From positions 1-60,548 of the forward strand of contig NZ_JAFMZP010000015.1 in NCBI RefSeq assembly GCF_024436435.1: a DNA stretch of 60,548 bases, given 5' to 3'. The DNA is from Desertivirga xinjiangensis (lineage in GTDB: Bacteria; Bacteroidota; Bacteroidia; Sphingobacteriales; Sphingobacteriaceae). Position numbers and translations under genes: made by a program. Shown piece by piece: positions 1 through 7,058 of the stretch. How positions within the stretch are numbered: the first letter of the stretch is position 1; each line of letters opens with the position of its first letter. The notes beneath the pieces were generated by a model, which saw only the letters and a list, made by a program, of their open reading frames with translations, was not told the DNA's origin and ran no database searches.

Positions 1-60
1 TGGCTTAAAAACAGGCGTCGTTCCCATGCCTTTAAAATACGAAAATCTAGCAAAATAAAA

Positions 61-89
61 AAGAGGCTATCCTTTTGAGACAGCCTCTT
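61..89 (-). terminator. Intrinsic terminator of the 93-2151 operon
   Basis: On the minus strand an AAGAGGCT...AGCCTCTT stem with a loop of about 13 bases is followed by a T-rich run (complement of the A-rich 51-60). It lies 4 bases past the stop of the last gene of the leftward operon, so it most likely ends that transcript. Confidence 0.75.
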
Positions 90-92
90 AGT

Positions 93-557
93 CTAATTCA
101 TGATCCTGGTCCAATCATTCTCACCAATCTCCAACAACTGATTAAATATCGGTACTATATCCATAGCTAAGCTGTTGATCCTAACCCGGTGTTCTATTCC
201 TTCATTGGTATATCCATCCATCATGTACCTGTTAATCCCTCGTACCAAAGCACTTAAGGTATATTCTCCTATCAGTTCTGTAGCTTGATAATTGATGGAA
301 TAAACAATGTTATAATAGCCGGTCTCATCTGCTCCTAAAGAAACAACGCAGTAGGGTGTGATGCATTCGTGAATGGATGCAACCGTATCAGGATGATGTT
401 TATGGTTTATTTCTATCCTGGTTCTTAGCCGTTTATCATCTAGAGAATCAGAAACCCTTTTTACAAATTCAATGATGTATGCATAAGATTCTTCCATCTG
501 CCTGTTCTTTCGTTTCTGTTCTTCAAGCAGATTGCTTTCTAAAAGATAATACTTCAT
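93..557 (-). CDS. Hypothetical protein, paralogue of the 3022-3516 product
   Basis: A 154-residue soluble protein with no signal peptide or membrane segment; I recognise no named family. The first 30 residues are charged and probably helical (LLEEQKRKNRQMEES). It resembles the product of 3022-3516 in layout and in scattered residues: a charged N-terminal helix, an RT-I-hydrophobic-N/D-H segment near residue 45-50, an EC pair, a Y-x-I-V/Y-aromatic strand, and a C-terminal GENDW/GENDF motif. It is the last gene of a four-gene leftward operon, 2 bases after the small membrane protein, and is followed by a good terminator. Function unknown. Confidence 0.7.
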   Translation of the reverse strand: MKYYLLESNLLEEQKRKNRQMEESYAYIIEFVKRVSDSLDDKRLRTRIEINHKHHPDTVASIHECITPYCVVSLGADETGYYNIVYSINYQATELIGEYTLSALVRGINRYMMDGYTNEGIEHRVRINSLAMDIVPIFNQLLEIGENDWTRIMN

Positions 558-559
558 TC

Positions 560-736
560 TTAAGAGCAGGCTTTAATAAAAAGTAATACGACAATAATTG
601 GAATGGCTAAACTGGAAGCGATAGCAACAAAGGTTGCAAATCCACCGATAGCTCCCTCACCAGCTCCTTTGGATCCTTTAGTTATCAGTCCAATAATGGC
701 TCCGATAACAATAAATGCTATAAGTCCTTGAAACAT
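560..736 (-). CDS. Small glycine-rich membrane protein (58 aa)
   Basis: This short gene fills the gap between its operon neighbours: ATG at 736-734, TAA at 562-560, 3 bases after the stop of the upstream gene and 2 before the next start. The product has two hydrophobic segments (about residues 3-18 and 30-54) separated by a Gly/Lys-rich loop (KGSKGAGEGAIGG), so it is a two-pass inner-membrane protein with a basic connecting loop. It looks broadly like small stress-type or holin-like membrane proteins, but I cannot place it in a family. The tight spacing on both sides is the best evidence that it is real. Confidence 0.65.
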   Translation of the reverse strand: MFQGLIAFIVIGAIIGLITKGSKGAGEGAIGGFATFVAIASSLAIPIIVVLLFIKACS

Positions 737-739
737 AGT

Positions 740-1591
740 TTATCCTTCAGTGAATTTTACCTGTACGATTACTAGTTCTCTTGCTCCTGCAACCGTGCAT
801 ACACACCAGATTCTATTTCCAGCTTTCATAAAATACCTCACGTCACTTTTGAGAGAAGTTGGCAGGTTATCTGGCAATAACCGCAAAGCATAAAGCTCAC
901 CGTCATCACCGTTTACTTCCAAAACCCCATGATAGAAATCAGCATATTTAATGGTTCCGGAGATAGGTTGAGTATAAGTCTGATAATCTTGATTGGCTCT
1001 ATCAGCAGGATCAGGGTAGAGGTCTGTTTGTTCAAGACTAAATGTTTTTACCTCTTTCTCTGGTATTTGTGGCTGCTGTGCTGCTGGTTCTGGATTACTT
1101 GAGGTTGTTAACGGTACGTATTCGACAGCCGTGGAGTCTGTCCCACTTTCTTTCTTTTCAACGAACTTTTTATAAAGGAGAGATTTAATACCAGCACTAT
1201 TGTGCCAGTACTCCCAATCCTCGTATTTGTTCAGTTCCAGCAGGTCGATATCTCCAATATAGACACTGGTATCCTGGATCTTACCATATTGATCCTTCTG
1301 ACTATTTAAAAGGTAGACGCTTACGGTGCCATTTTTACCTTCTAACAAATCAAATACCTTTTCATCAAGCTTTTTGAAATCACCGCTGAACTTATTAAAT
1401 TCTACTCGACCGTATCCCCAATCAAATTCAGAGATATGAAGATCATAAGGACTGGAGCCCGTAAGTTCCAGGTAAGGTTTGCTTTGAAAGAGATTCATTA
1501 GCTTGCTCCCTGTACCACCAAACCCAAAGTACAAGCCGAGTCCAATTACCAGTGCAGTTCCAAGATATTCTGATACCTTCCTCATCTCCAT
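740..1591 (-). CDS. Membrane-anchored hypothetical protein (283 aa)
   Basis: One N-terminal hydrophobic segment (about residues 8-27, LGTALVIGLGLYFGFGG) probably anchors the protein, followed by a soluble domain of about 140 residues rich in beta-type sequence (ELTGSSPYDLHISEFDWGYGRVEF). A Pro/Glu/Ser/Thr linker (about 150-185) and a C-terminal beta-rich domain (residues 205-283) follow. It has no recognised catalytic motif. The ATG overlaps the upstream TGA by one base, so the two are probably translationally coupled. With the periplasmic protein upstream and the small membrane protein downstream it suggests an envelope assembly of unknown role. Confidence 0.7.
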   Translation of the reverse strand: MEMRKVSEYLGTALVIGLGLYFGFGGTGSKLMNLFQSKPYLELTGSSPYDLHISEFDWGYGRVEFNKFSGDFKKLDEKVFDLLEGKNGTVSVYLLNSQKDQYGKIQDTSVYIGDIDLLELNKYEDWEYWHNSAGIKSLLYKKFVEKKESGTDSTAVEYVPLTTSSNPEPAAQQPQIPEKEVKTFSLEQTDLYPDPADRANQDYQTYTQPISGTIKYADFYHGVLEVNGDDGELYALRLLPDNLPTSLKSDVRYFMKAGNRIWCVCTVAGARELVIVQVKFTEG

Positions 1592-2151
1592 CAGTCGTTG
1601 AATATAGTTATCTTATAGAGTTGCACAGGTTTTCCACCCAGTTTGAAACTATCTTTTCTGACAGGAAAGGTTGAGTAACGAAACTTCATCCCATATACAG
1701 AATAAAGCTTATCAATACCGTTTAAGTCATTCTTTGTTTGCTTGATGAACTTTCCAACTCTAGAAATTTGAGATAAGCTAGTATGGTACTCAGCATAAAA
1801 AGGTGTGAAATAGGCTAATGATGGTTTAATGCCATTATCAGATGCTTCAAAACGGACCGAAAGAAAGGCTCGAAGTTCATCATTTACAACATAGTTAACA
1901 TGGTTCCACGATTCACCACTATCGGAAATGAATTCATCTGCCTTAGCGGTCTGCCAATTTTTACTTTTGCCAGAGAGATAGTGGTTAAAGGAGTTAACGG
2001 TGAAGGTCTTGATCTGAGATTTAGGGCCAGCCACAGCATCTACCAGATAAGAATATAGTTTTAGAAGATTGTCGTTCGTAAGCTTTTGAGCACTTGAGGT
2101 TGAAACTAGTCCTATAACTAGAAAGGTAATTGATATGAGACGCTTAGACAT
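1591..2151 (-). CDS. Secreted hypothetical protein (186 aa)
   Basis: First gene of the leftward four-gene operon. An N-terminal signal peptide is clear (basic MSKRLIS, hydrophobic core ITFLVIGLVSTSS, likely cleavage after SAQ at about residue 21). The mature part of about 165 residues is probably periplasmic and contains aromatic and serine-rich stretches, with no metal-binding, protease or hydrolase motif that I can recognise. Its TGA overlaps the ATG of the next gene by one base. No promoter matching the phylum consensus was obvious in the 80 bases upstream. Function unknown. Confidence 0.7.
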   Translation of the reverse strand: MSKRLISITFLVIGLVSTSSAQKLTNDNLLKLYSYLVDAVAGPKSQIKTFTVNSFNHYLSGKSKNWQTAKADEFISDSGESWNHVNYVVNDELRAFLSVRFEASDNGIKPSLAYFTPFYAEYHTSLSQISRVGKFIKQTKNDLNGIDKLYSVYGMKFRYSTFPVRKDSFKLGGKPVQLYKITIFND

Positions 2152-2230
2152 TAAGTTATGATAAGAACCGAATAGTCCCTTTCTTCGGTAGGTTTATATA
2201 CACAATAAGCGCAGGACTGAACTTAATTTG

Positions 2231-2349
2231 TGCATTTGAGGCCCTAGGAAGCCCTGGAAACAACAAACAAGCCAGTACCCACGCTTATCGCATGGGCATT
2301 GAACTTATTCGCCTTGTTTCCGTTGAAATTTCCTAGGTTTCAAATGCAA
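2231..2349. repeat. Long imperfect inverted repeat in a 400-base gene-free gap
   Basis: The gap 2152-2549 has no convincing gene. Its centre holds an extended hairpin. The outer arm TGCATTTGAGGCCCTAGGA (2231-2249) matches the reverse complement of 2331-2348 except for one extra base and two changes. Inside it GGAAACAA pairs with TTGTTTCC, and a small inner CCCA..GC/GC..TGGG stem lies around 2278-2295. A three-tier hairpin of about 118 nt suggests a structured RNA, a cruciform regulatory site, or an element end; I cannot assign a family. Confidence 0.55.
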
Positions 2350-2490
2350 GAGCAAATAAAGCTTAACGCTTATATTTTGATTTTAAGTAATATGTAATCG
2401 TGATAATACTGTTTTGCCTGTTACCTCCGCTTCAATTGTGTAAAATTAAGAACTATTCAACAGAATTGTAGAATGATCAGTGAAAATATT

Positions 2491-2511
2491 TACCTTTTAA
2501 ATTAAAAGGTA
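2491..2511. promoter_or_regulatory. Perfect palindrome of the island's recurrent TTAAAAGGT motif
   Basis: Arms TACCTTTTAA (2491-2500) and TTAAAAGGTA (2502-2511) are exact inverted repeats around one central base. The same 9-mer recurs in other island intergenic regions. TACCTTTT also fits seven of eight positions of the Bacteroidota -7 box TAnnTTTG, and on the minus strand a TTTG lies 21 bases upstream (2533-2536). It could therefore be a promoter core, an operator, or both. Confidence 0.5.
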
Positions 2512-2523
2512 GAAAGCCAGAGT

Positions 2524-2545
2524 AAGGCCCACCAAAGTGAGCCTT
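2524..2545 (-). terminator. Hairpin terminator after the 2650-2964 unit
   Basis: Arms AAGGCCCAC (2524-2532) and GTGAGCCTT (2537-2545) form a nine-pair stem with a four-base loop and one G-T pair, just past the small reading frame ending at 2550. The T-tract is weak, so termination is inferred mainly from position. Confidence 0.45.
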
Positions 2546-2549
2546 GTGT

Positions 2550-2627
2550 TTAATCGAAGTCGAAGAATGAATCGACAATGTTCCAGACAGCTTCTAAAGC
2601 CTCTTCTGAGTAATCTGATGTTGACAT
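2550..2627 (-). CDS. Possible 25-residue acidic peptide
   Basis: A short frame starting ATG at 2627 and ending TAA at 2550 encodes an acidic peptide (MSTSDYSEEALEAVW, then NIVDSFFDFD). It begins 23 bases after the stop of the 104-residue gene and ends 4 bases before a hairpin terminator, so it sits where a second cistron would. The amphipathic, acidic composition looks protein-like, but at this length chance cannot be excluded. No family recognised. Confidence 0.3.
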   Translation of the reverse strand: MSTSDYSEEALEAVWNIVDSFFDFD

Positions 2628-2649
2628 AATGTATTGATTAGAGATTTAA

Positions 2650-2964
2650 TTAAGAGCCTTTCAGCCAGATTTGATAAAGGTTGGTTTGTAGCCAGTTGCA
2701 CTCCCATAAGAATCCAATGAAGGAATAGACAGCGAAGTCTTCTGAGTAGATATCCTGGTCATCGAAGTGTAGACCTTTCTCCTCCACTGTATTTATAAAG
2801 TGAAATAAGTCCTGGCTCCTGAGAAATCTTGCAGTAGCAATCTGATCATCCTCCTGGTAGGTGTGATTAGGGATGTCTTGCTTGAACTGCTCAATGCCTC
2901 CAGGATATTTCATTGCAAGAAGCATCTTTGGAATGATGAAAACATAGAATTCAATGTGTACCAT
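2650..2964 (-). CDS. Hypothetical protein (104 aa)
   Basis: A cytosolic-looking protein of 104 residues, rich in aromatic residues (HFINTVEEKGLHFDDQDIYSE in the middle, FIGFLWECNWLQTNLYQIW near the end). The N-terminal stretch MVHIEFYVFIIPKMLLAM is hydrophobic but short and has no signal-peptide cleavage site. I do not recognise a family. The start is ATG at 2964. It stands between two hairpin terminators (2991-3012 upstream, 2524-2545 downstream), so it is probably its own transcription unit, perhaps with the 25-residue frame behind it. Confidence 0.6.
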   Translation of the reverse strand: MVHIEFYVFIIPKMLLAMKYPGGIEQFKQDIPNHTYQEDDQIATARFLRSQDLFHFINTVEEKGLHFDDQDIYSEDFAVYSFIGFLWECNWLQTNLYQIWLKGS

Positions 2965-2990
2965 TTGCAGGGTTAAGAAGTGTGTAAATG

Positions 2991-3012
2991 AAAAGAGGGC
3001 TGCTGAGCCCTC
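2991..3012 (-). terminator. Terminator after the 3022-3516 gene
   Basis: Minus-strand stem GAGGGCT/AGCCCTC (arms 3006-3012 and 2995-3001) with a four-base loop, followed by TTTT (2991-2994) and more T/A. It lies 10 bases past the stop codon at 3022. Confidence 0.75.
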
Positions 3013-3021
3013 CTTGTAATG

Positions 3022-3516
3022 TTATTCCTGAATGTTTGCTTTCTCTTCGATATCGAATGCGATGAAGTCATTTTCTCCGTTTGCCAGTCGGTTGATGAAG
3101 AACTTCTGGACTTGTAATCCTTCCAGACTTACCCGGATGCTGTCCTCAATGTTGATTTTAGTAGCCTCAAACATGGTATGCTTGAAGATTAGCCTCACAG
3201 CTCGGTTATAAAGCCTGGCTCCAAACCTTGCAAAAGCTTCTTCGTCATAGTTGAAGTAGATCATCCGGTAGCCAGCTCTGTTAGTAGCAAGTGTGATGTT
3301 CCAGAAGAAACAGAGACACTCCTTTAATAAGGTGGTTTCTTTCCCGGATTTGCTGTGATCCACATGAATAATGGTTCTGTACTTCTTGCTGTCAAACGGA
3401 GAGAGTAGCGTTTTAGTAGACTGAAGGATAAGGTTGTAAGCCTTGTCAACTTCTTTGTTTCTGGCTTCCAGGTTTTGTGTAAGCTGAACAGATTGATCCT
3501 GAGTTTTTACGGTCAT
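3022..3516 (-). CDS. Hypothetical protein, paralogue of the 93-557 product
   Basis: I place the start at the ATG at 3516 (MTVKTQDQSVQLTQNLEARN). A longer frame runs to 3603 but would overlap the upstream terminator and the end of the preceding gene. The 164-residue product has a charged N-terminal helix, then KYRTIIHVDHSKSGKET, an EC pair, an aromatic strand (GYRMIYFNYDEEAF) and a C-terminal NGENDF motif. These match the order of features in 93-557, so I regard the two as diverged paralogues about 2.9 kb apart. No named family. It is flanked by its own hairpin terminators on both sides. Confidence 0.7.
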   Translation of the reverse strand: MTVKTQDQSVQLTQNLEARNKEVDKAYNLILQSTKTLLSPFDSKKYRTIIHVDHSKSGKETTLLKECLCFFWNITLATNRAGYRMIYFNYDEEAFARFGARLYNRAVRLIFKHTMFEATKINIEDSIRVSLEGLQVQKFFINRLANGENDFIAFDIEEKANIQE

Positions 3517-3562
3517 AATAAAAGATTTAAAGTGATGGATTGATTGTATGTGAGCTGAAATC

Positions 3563-3585
3563 AAAAAAGCCAGACGAACTGGCTT
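3563..3585 (-). terminator. Terminator overlapping the stop of the 3584-4120 gene
   Basis: Arms AAGCCAG (3568-3574) and CTGGCTT (3579-3585) form a stem on the minus strand, followed by TTTTTT (complement of 3563-3568). The stem begins inside the stop codon of the 178-residue gene. Confidence 0.75.
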
Positions 3586-4120
3586 AATAATGTGCTTTAC
3601 CAAACGGTAGTATGTGGATGTGATCTTTCTGATAGTCGATCACATTGTGGTAATAGGTGTTGAAATCCGGTTGCAGTGTGACGTGCACCATGTTATAAAA
3701 TGAAGATGTTCGGTACCGGAGCATCTTTGTAAGTGGTTCTTTTAGGCTGCTGTCACCTATAGTATAGTGAATATAATATTGCAGATCATAGTGACATATC
3801 AGGTGAAACCGGATCTGAGGACTAAAGAAATCATGAACATTCTCTTCATTACCCTTCTCAGCTCTTCTGCATCGTTCGTAGACTAAGCGGTCTGATTCTT
3901 CAGGTAAATACTGGATCAACTGTTTGATTTCTTTTAAAGTCCGGTAGTAGTACTGTCTGATAAGGAAGTTGCGATGTCGAAACTCTTCACTGGCGATAGC
4001 TTCTGCTTTCTTGAAGTTTGGTTTAGATCTGTAGACTTGAACTGGTGGCGTGTCTTGAGGTGGTTCTTTAGGGATGTACCTGTATTCTTCAAATATTTTG
4101 ATTCTGGATGATTTCTTCAT
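3584..4120 (-). CDS. Hypothetical basic protein (178 aa)
   Basis: A soluble, basic protein rich in Tyr and His. The N-terminal 50 residues are Pro/Lys-rich and look unstructured (YIPKEPPQDTPPVQVYRSKP). They are followed by a helical, Arg/Tyr-rich stretch (HRNFLIRQYYYRTLKEIKQL) and a C-terminal half with alternating aromatics (HYDLQYYIHYTIGDSSL). No signal peptide, membrane segment or known motif. It may be a distant relative of the 3022-3516 and 93-557 proteins, but I could not show this by eye. The inverted motif at 4137-4164 lies 17 bases upstream of the ATG and probably contains its promoter or operator. Confidence 0.65.
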   Translation of the reverse strand: MKKSSRIKIFEEYRYIPKEPPQDTPPVQVYRSKPNFKKAEAIASEEFRHRNFLIRQYYYRTLKEIKQLIQYLPEESDRLVYERCRRAEKGNEENVHDFFSPQIRFHLICHYDLQYYIHYTIGDSSLKEPLTKMLRYRTSSFYNMVHVTLQPDFNTYYHNVIDYQKDHIHILPFGKAHY

Positions 4121-4136
4121 GTGGTTAAGCTGATTA

Positions 4137-4164
4137 ATTAAAAGGTAGACGTATACCTTTTAAT
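4137..4164. promoter_or_regulatory. Inverted repeat of the TTAAAAGGT motif upstream of 3584-4120
   Basis: Eleven-base perfect arms, ATTAAAAGGTA (4137-4147) and TACCTTTTAAT (4154-4164), are separated by six bases. The site ends 17 bases before the ATG at 4120. On the minus strand the proximal arm reads TACCTTTT, close to TAnnTTTG, with TTTA about 20 bases upstream. It may therefore be a promoter whose -7 box lies inside an operator palindrome. Confidence 0.55.
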
Positions 4165-4169
4165 AAGTA

Positions 4170-4640
4170 AAGTGTGGATGTTTGTAAGTGACTGGCTGAG
4201 ATGATAGTGAGAAAGTGTGTTGATCCTGGACTCCTGATGGATTTTTTAAAAATTCAGAGAATGAATTGAATCAAAGGGATTGAAAAGTGGTTAGAATTGC
4301 TGCCAGATTAGGCGCTATGTCTTTAGGTTAAGACTAAAATTTGGAAGATTTGAGTTTGGAGATTTTTTTAAGGGATGGTAGCCAGGCTCTGTATGGTAAA
4401 GACAGATATATTAATTCATTTTCCTCAAGATCAACGTACGGGGATTAAGCAGAGCAGTGTGCAAACGGTCGATACTCTCAAGAATCGGTTCTAGAAATTG
4501 AATTTGACTTTGAAGGACCTGTAGTTAGCCTCCTAAAGTAAATCACTTCTCTTTGAAGAGGTAGTGGGGTAGGTATGAAGATAGAGGCTTGAAAAATTTT
4601 TTGAGTATTTTGGTTTATGTCAGGAGAGAGCCAGCTGTAT
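4170..4640. other. Gene-free stretch
   Basis: About 470 bases between the motif at 4137-4164 and the RDD-protein gene. Only a low-quality 61-residue frame (4478-4663, minus) lies here, with no family resemblance and an overlap into the next gene. I see no RNA gene or strong hairpin. It is probably the long upstream region of the 3584-4120 gene plus decayed DNA. Confidence 0.5.
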
Positions 4641-5246
4641 TTATAACATTGGAAAAACGACAAAAAGGTTAAAAAGAATTGCAGTAATTAAAGATAGAAA
4701 AATAAGCTTTGTTTTGCCCTCATATTTCGCTGGAGCATCCATATCATGCAGAAGGGTTTCTAGAGGCTCTGAATCTACATCTATCAATTTGGTTCCAGCA
4801 ATAAAATCTCCCAATCTCCTTTTAGGATTAACCCACGCAGCTATTACCTCGATAGGCCAAATAACCATAGTTATGTTTCTTGTCATACACTTTAGCGGAC
4901 TTGCAATATTATTGGATTTAATGTCTATAATTTGATAGCCATAAAATCTTTTTGCCACACTCTTCCCTCTATAAAAATCCTTATTTAGTAGAGCAACGAT
5001 TAAAAGTGTATAAGGAATGAAGAAGATAACGTAATTTAGATCAAATGCTTTGGTTCCTGGATCTTCCTTTATTCCGGAGAACCACATTGGTATCATTGAA
5101 ACAATCAAAAACGGAACAAAGACAGCCAGCGTAAATAGAAAATCAGCTACAATTGATTTTAGTCTTCGGTTTAAAAAGAAGAACTTTTTAGTTTGCTTAA
5201 GGTAGGCTTTTGAAATGGGGTTAAGTATAAGTTTTTGAACTAGCAT
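4641..5246 (-). CDS. RDD-family membrane protein
   Basis: A 201-residue integral membrane protein. The defining RDD features are visible: an Arg and an Asp in the first membrane segment (NRRLKSIVADFLFTLAVFVP, from about residue 26) and the later block GKSVAKRFYGYQIID followed by WPIEVIAAWVNPKRRLGDFIAG, typical of the family. Hydrophobic segments fall at about 33-53, 70-88, 122-140 and 180-200. RDD proteins are mostly uncharacterised; some act as antiporters or transport helpers, so no substrate is claimed. It stands alone on the minus strand between two gene-free stretches. Confidence 0.8.
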   Translation of the reverse strand: MLVQKLILNPISKAYLKQTKKFFFLNRRLKSIVADFLFTLAVFVPFLIVSMIPMWFSGIKEDPGTKAFDLNYVIFFIPYTLLIVALLNKDFYRGKSVAKRFYGYQIIDIKSNNIASPLKCMTRNITMVIWPIEVIAAWVNPKRRLGDFIAGTKLIDVDSEPLETLLHDMDAPAKYEGKTKLIFLSLITAILFNLFVVFPML

Positions 5247-5324
5247 CGATTAAGTCAAGTTTGGGATATAATCTACAAAAGCTAATATATAAACTTCTCT
5301 GAAATAAGTTAATTACTTCGACAG

Positions 5325-5374
5325 TTATTAAAGGGTCTATAACCCTCTTCTTAATATCTGTCGAAAATCATAAT
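5325..5374. repeat. Copy 1 of a 50-base element shared with the 3' end of the SF2-like gene
   Basis: This stretch (TTATTAAAGGGTCTATAACCC, then CTCTTCTTAA and a TGTC..AAATCA tail) matches 16796-16844 at roughly four bases in five, including the GGGT-ctata-ACCC hairpin. At 16.8 kb the element spans the stop codon and 3' flank of the SF2-helicase-like gene. Here it lies in a gap with no such gene, 19 bases downstream of the stop at 5393, so it may be the scar of a lost copy or a shared 3' regulatory hairpin. Confidence 0.55.
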
Positions 5375-5392
5375 GCATCCAATATTTTAGTA

Positions 5393-5923
5393 TCATGTAA
5401 AGATTATCTTTTGATATTCAAACTCATTGCTGCCTCTTAAATTCAGATTTAAAAAACCGGTGGTTAAAGCCGGCCTAATATTTTCAACGTCATATTGGAA
5501 TTCAAGTTCATTACGGATGATCCTTTCTCCTCTTTTTACAATCTTCAGCGTTGCTTTATTCGTTATTAGATCAAGTATTGTATTGGTTAAATCTTCATCC
5601 TCGATTTCATTTTGATAATGCCAGTGCCAACTTTCAAAATAAAGAGTATTCTCTTTATCCCAGAATAAGACCTCAAGACTTTTACCAGTAGTCGTTGAGT
5701 TGACCACCAGATAATCTGATTTCTTCCACTGATATTTCAACGATGGATTAATGTCTATCATACTTAAAATGGTGGGAACTAATTTCATATCAATACTGAA
5801 GCTATGATTCTTAAAACTGCTCGATGCATTTTCTTTGACTATGCGAGATAAAACAATTTTACTTAAAATCGGATGCCAGTTACTTTTAGCGAGACACACT
5901 CCATAAAGAATCCATGCAGGCAT
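5393..5923 (-). CDS. Hypothetical protein (176 aa)
   Basis: A soluble protein with no recognisable family. The centre contains alternating aromatic and charged residues (ESWHWHYQNEIEDEDLTNTI) and ends in a beta-like segment (GFLNLNLRGSNEFEYQKIIF). The frame opens at ATG 5923, overlapping the upstream membrane-protein gene by 38 bases. A start at the internal Met46 (MKLVPTILSM) is also possible and would remove the overlap. The gene pair is leftward and probably co-transcribed. Function unknown. Confidence 0.55.
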   Translation of the reverse strand: MPAWILYGVCLAKSNWHPILSKIVLSRIVKENASSSFKNHSFSIDMKLVPTILSMIDINPSLKYQWKKSDYLVVNSTTTGKSLEVLFWDKENTLYFESWHWHYQNEIEDEDLTNTILDLITNKATLKIVKRGERIIRNELEFQYDVENIRPALTTGFLNLNLRGSNEFEYQKIIFT

Positions 5924-6437
5924 TAAACAACCCTTTTGGATTTTGGTCTAGGCCTATAAGGCCTGCCTGCTGAATTAATTTAATTTCAATCTCTTTGTCT
6001 TTTGCGATTTCAAGCAACGTTAATGCTTCAATATCATTGATTTCATGCCTAAAATTATTCACCAGGATAAAGTTGTTGTCAGCTTTTATATTGTCAAGGT
6101 CTCCTTTTTGATAGTCATTTTCATCGATGTTTAAAATAAGCTGTCCCACTTGATCTTCAGAGACTTCAACAATCTTATTAAAGATGGAAGTTAATACAGC
6201 GCATATCAAACCAATTATTAAAACAGGAGCACTAAAAAGCATTAAGTAAACGCTCATAAGGTCAGTTGTTGAGCCATTAAATAACTGAAGAATAAATAAA
6301 ATAACCCACATAAAAGTAAATAACATGATGCAAATGTTTACAGTCATATAAAGTCTTTTTGTCGTATCAGATTGGATTAGGAAGGTCATTTTATATTGAC
6401 TAGATATTTTAGAATTGATGTGGGGCTGTAAAGGCAT
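5886..6437 (-). CDS. Two-pass membrane protein with a cytosolic tail
   Basis: Two hydrophobic segments (about residues 31-52, NICIMLFTFMWVILFILQLF, and 61-85, MSVYLMLFSAPVLIIGLICAV) are followed by a charged C-terminal tail of about 100 residues. The tail contains a leucine/isoleucine-rich helical stretch (DIEALTLLEIAKDKEIEIKL). No family recognised. ATG at 6389 (MTFLIQSDTTKRL) is an equally good start and would shorten the protein by 16 residues. It overlaps the next gene downstream by 38 bases, suggesting coupled expression. Confidence 0.6.
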   Translation of the reverse strand: MPLQPHINSKISSQYKMTFLIQSDTTKRLYMTVNICIMLFTFMWVILFILQLFNGSTTDLMSVYLMLFSAPVLIIGLICAVLTSIFNKIVEVSEDQVGQLILNIDENDYQKGDLDNIKADNNFILVNNFRHEINDIEALTLLEIAKDKEIEIKLIQQAGLIGLDQNPKGLFNACMDSLWSVSR

Positions 6438-6621
6438 ATCAGGTTAATTCTGCACCAAAGTAATAAAAAGCATAAAAACTTCTTATTCCGTGAAGCAACT
6501 AATATGTACTTAATTACCTGTCAATTACTATCTTTGAACCAACACAAGTAAATTGTGATAAGGTTTAGGTTAGCTAGCGGTAGAGGTACTGCTGGCATTT
6601 TTATTGATTTAACTTTTCCTT

Positions 6622-6954
6622 TCAAACCCTGATTAGTCCTTGCCTTGGAAATTCTGCACCCTGCTTAATTATCTTAAACTTTAGGTGATATACCTGGACT
6701 TCATTAGCCTTCATCCATTCTTTTGCGATTTCTACAATCTTCTTGGATAACAACTCTGCATTCTTGTAGAATGACTCCCGTTTGAAATAGGTGCTATAAG
6801 TTGAATTAATATAGTCAACGTTGATGATTATCCAATCCTGCTGAATAGTTATTGAATCCGCCTTATATCGGTCATTTATCTTGGTCTTATCGCTACTGTT
6901 AAACCAATTTTTAAGGTGTTGAATAAGGTCTTCTACTACTATTTCAATGTCCAT
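6622..6954 (-). CDS. Hypothetical protein (110 aa)
   Basis: A soluble 110-residue protein read from ATG at 6954 (MDIEIVVEDLIQHLKNWF); an upstream in-frame TTG at 6972 is a less likely start. The pattern is helix, beta-rich centre (SITIQQDWIIINVDYINST), then a long helix (NAELLSKKIVEIAKEWMKANEV) and a short beta tail, suggesting a compact alpha/beta fold. No family recognised. It is divergent from the small plus-strand gene at 7059. Confidence 0.55.
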   Translation of the reverse strand: MDIEIVVEDLIQHLKNWFNSSDKTKINDRYKADSITIQQDWIIINVDYINSTYSTYFKRESFYKNAELLSKKIVEIAKEWMKANEVQVYHLKFKIIKQGAEFPRQGLIRV

Positions 6955-6990
6955 ATTATAAAGATTTACCAAAGCAATATTACTAATATT

Positions 6991-7021
6991 TTTAGTATTT
7001 TAAAATCATTTACTAACTTTG
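6991..7021 (+). promoter_or_regulatory. Bacteroidota-type promoter of the 7059-7235 gene
   Basis: TAACTTTG at 7014-7021 is an exact match to the -7 consensus TAnnTTTG. TTTA at 6991-6994, exactly 19 bases upstream, fits the -33 TTTG box with one mismatch. Spacing and orientation suit the plus-strand gene starting at 7059, giving a leader of about 30 bases. Confidence 0.65.
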
Positions 7022-7058
7022 TTCTTCAAGTTTACTAGTTTACTTAAGATAAGTGGGT

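Noticed and set aside
2231-2349. A retron msr-msd or 6S RNA for the long hairpin
   Set aside because: No reverse transcriptase is near, the branching-G and msd layout are not visible, and the length and central bubble do not fit 6S RNA.
4478-4663. A 61-residue minus-strand frame
   Set aside because: Low-complexity composition, overlaps the RDD gene, no start signal.
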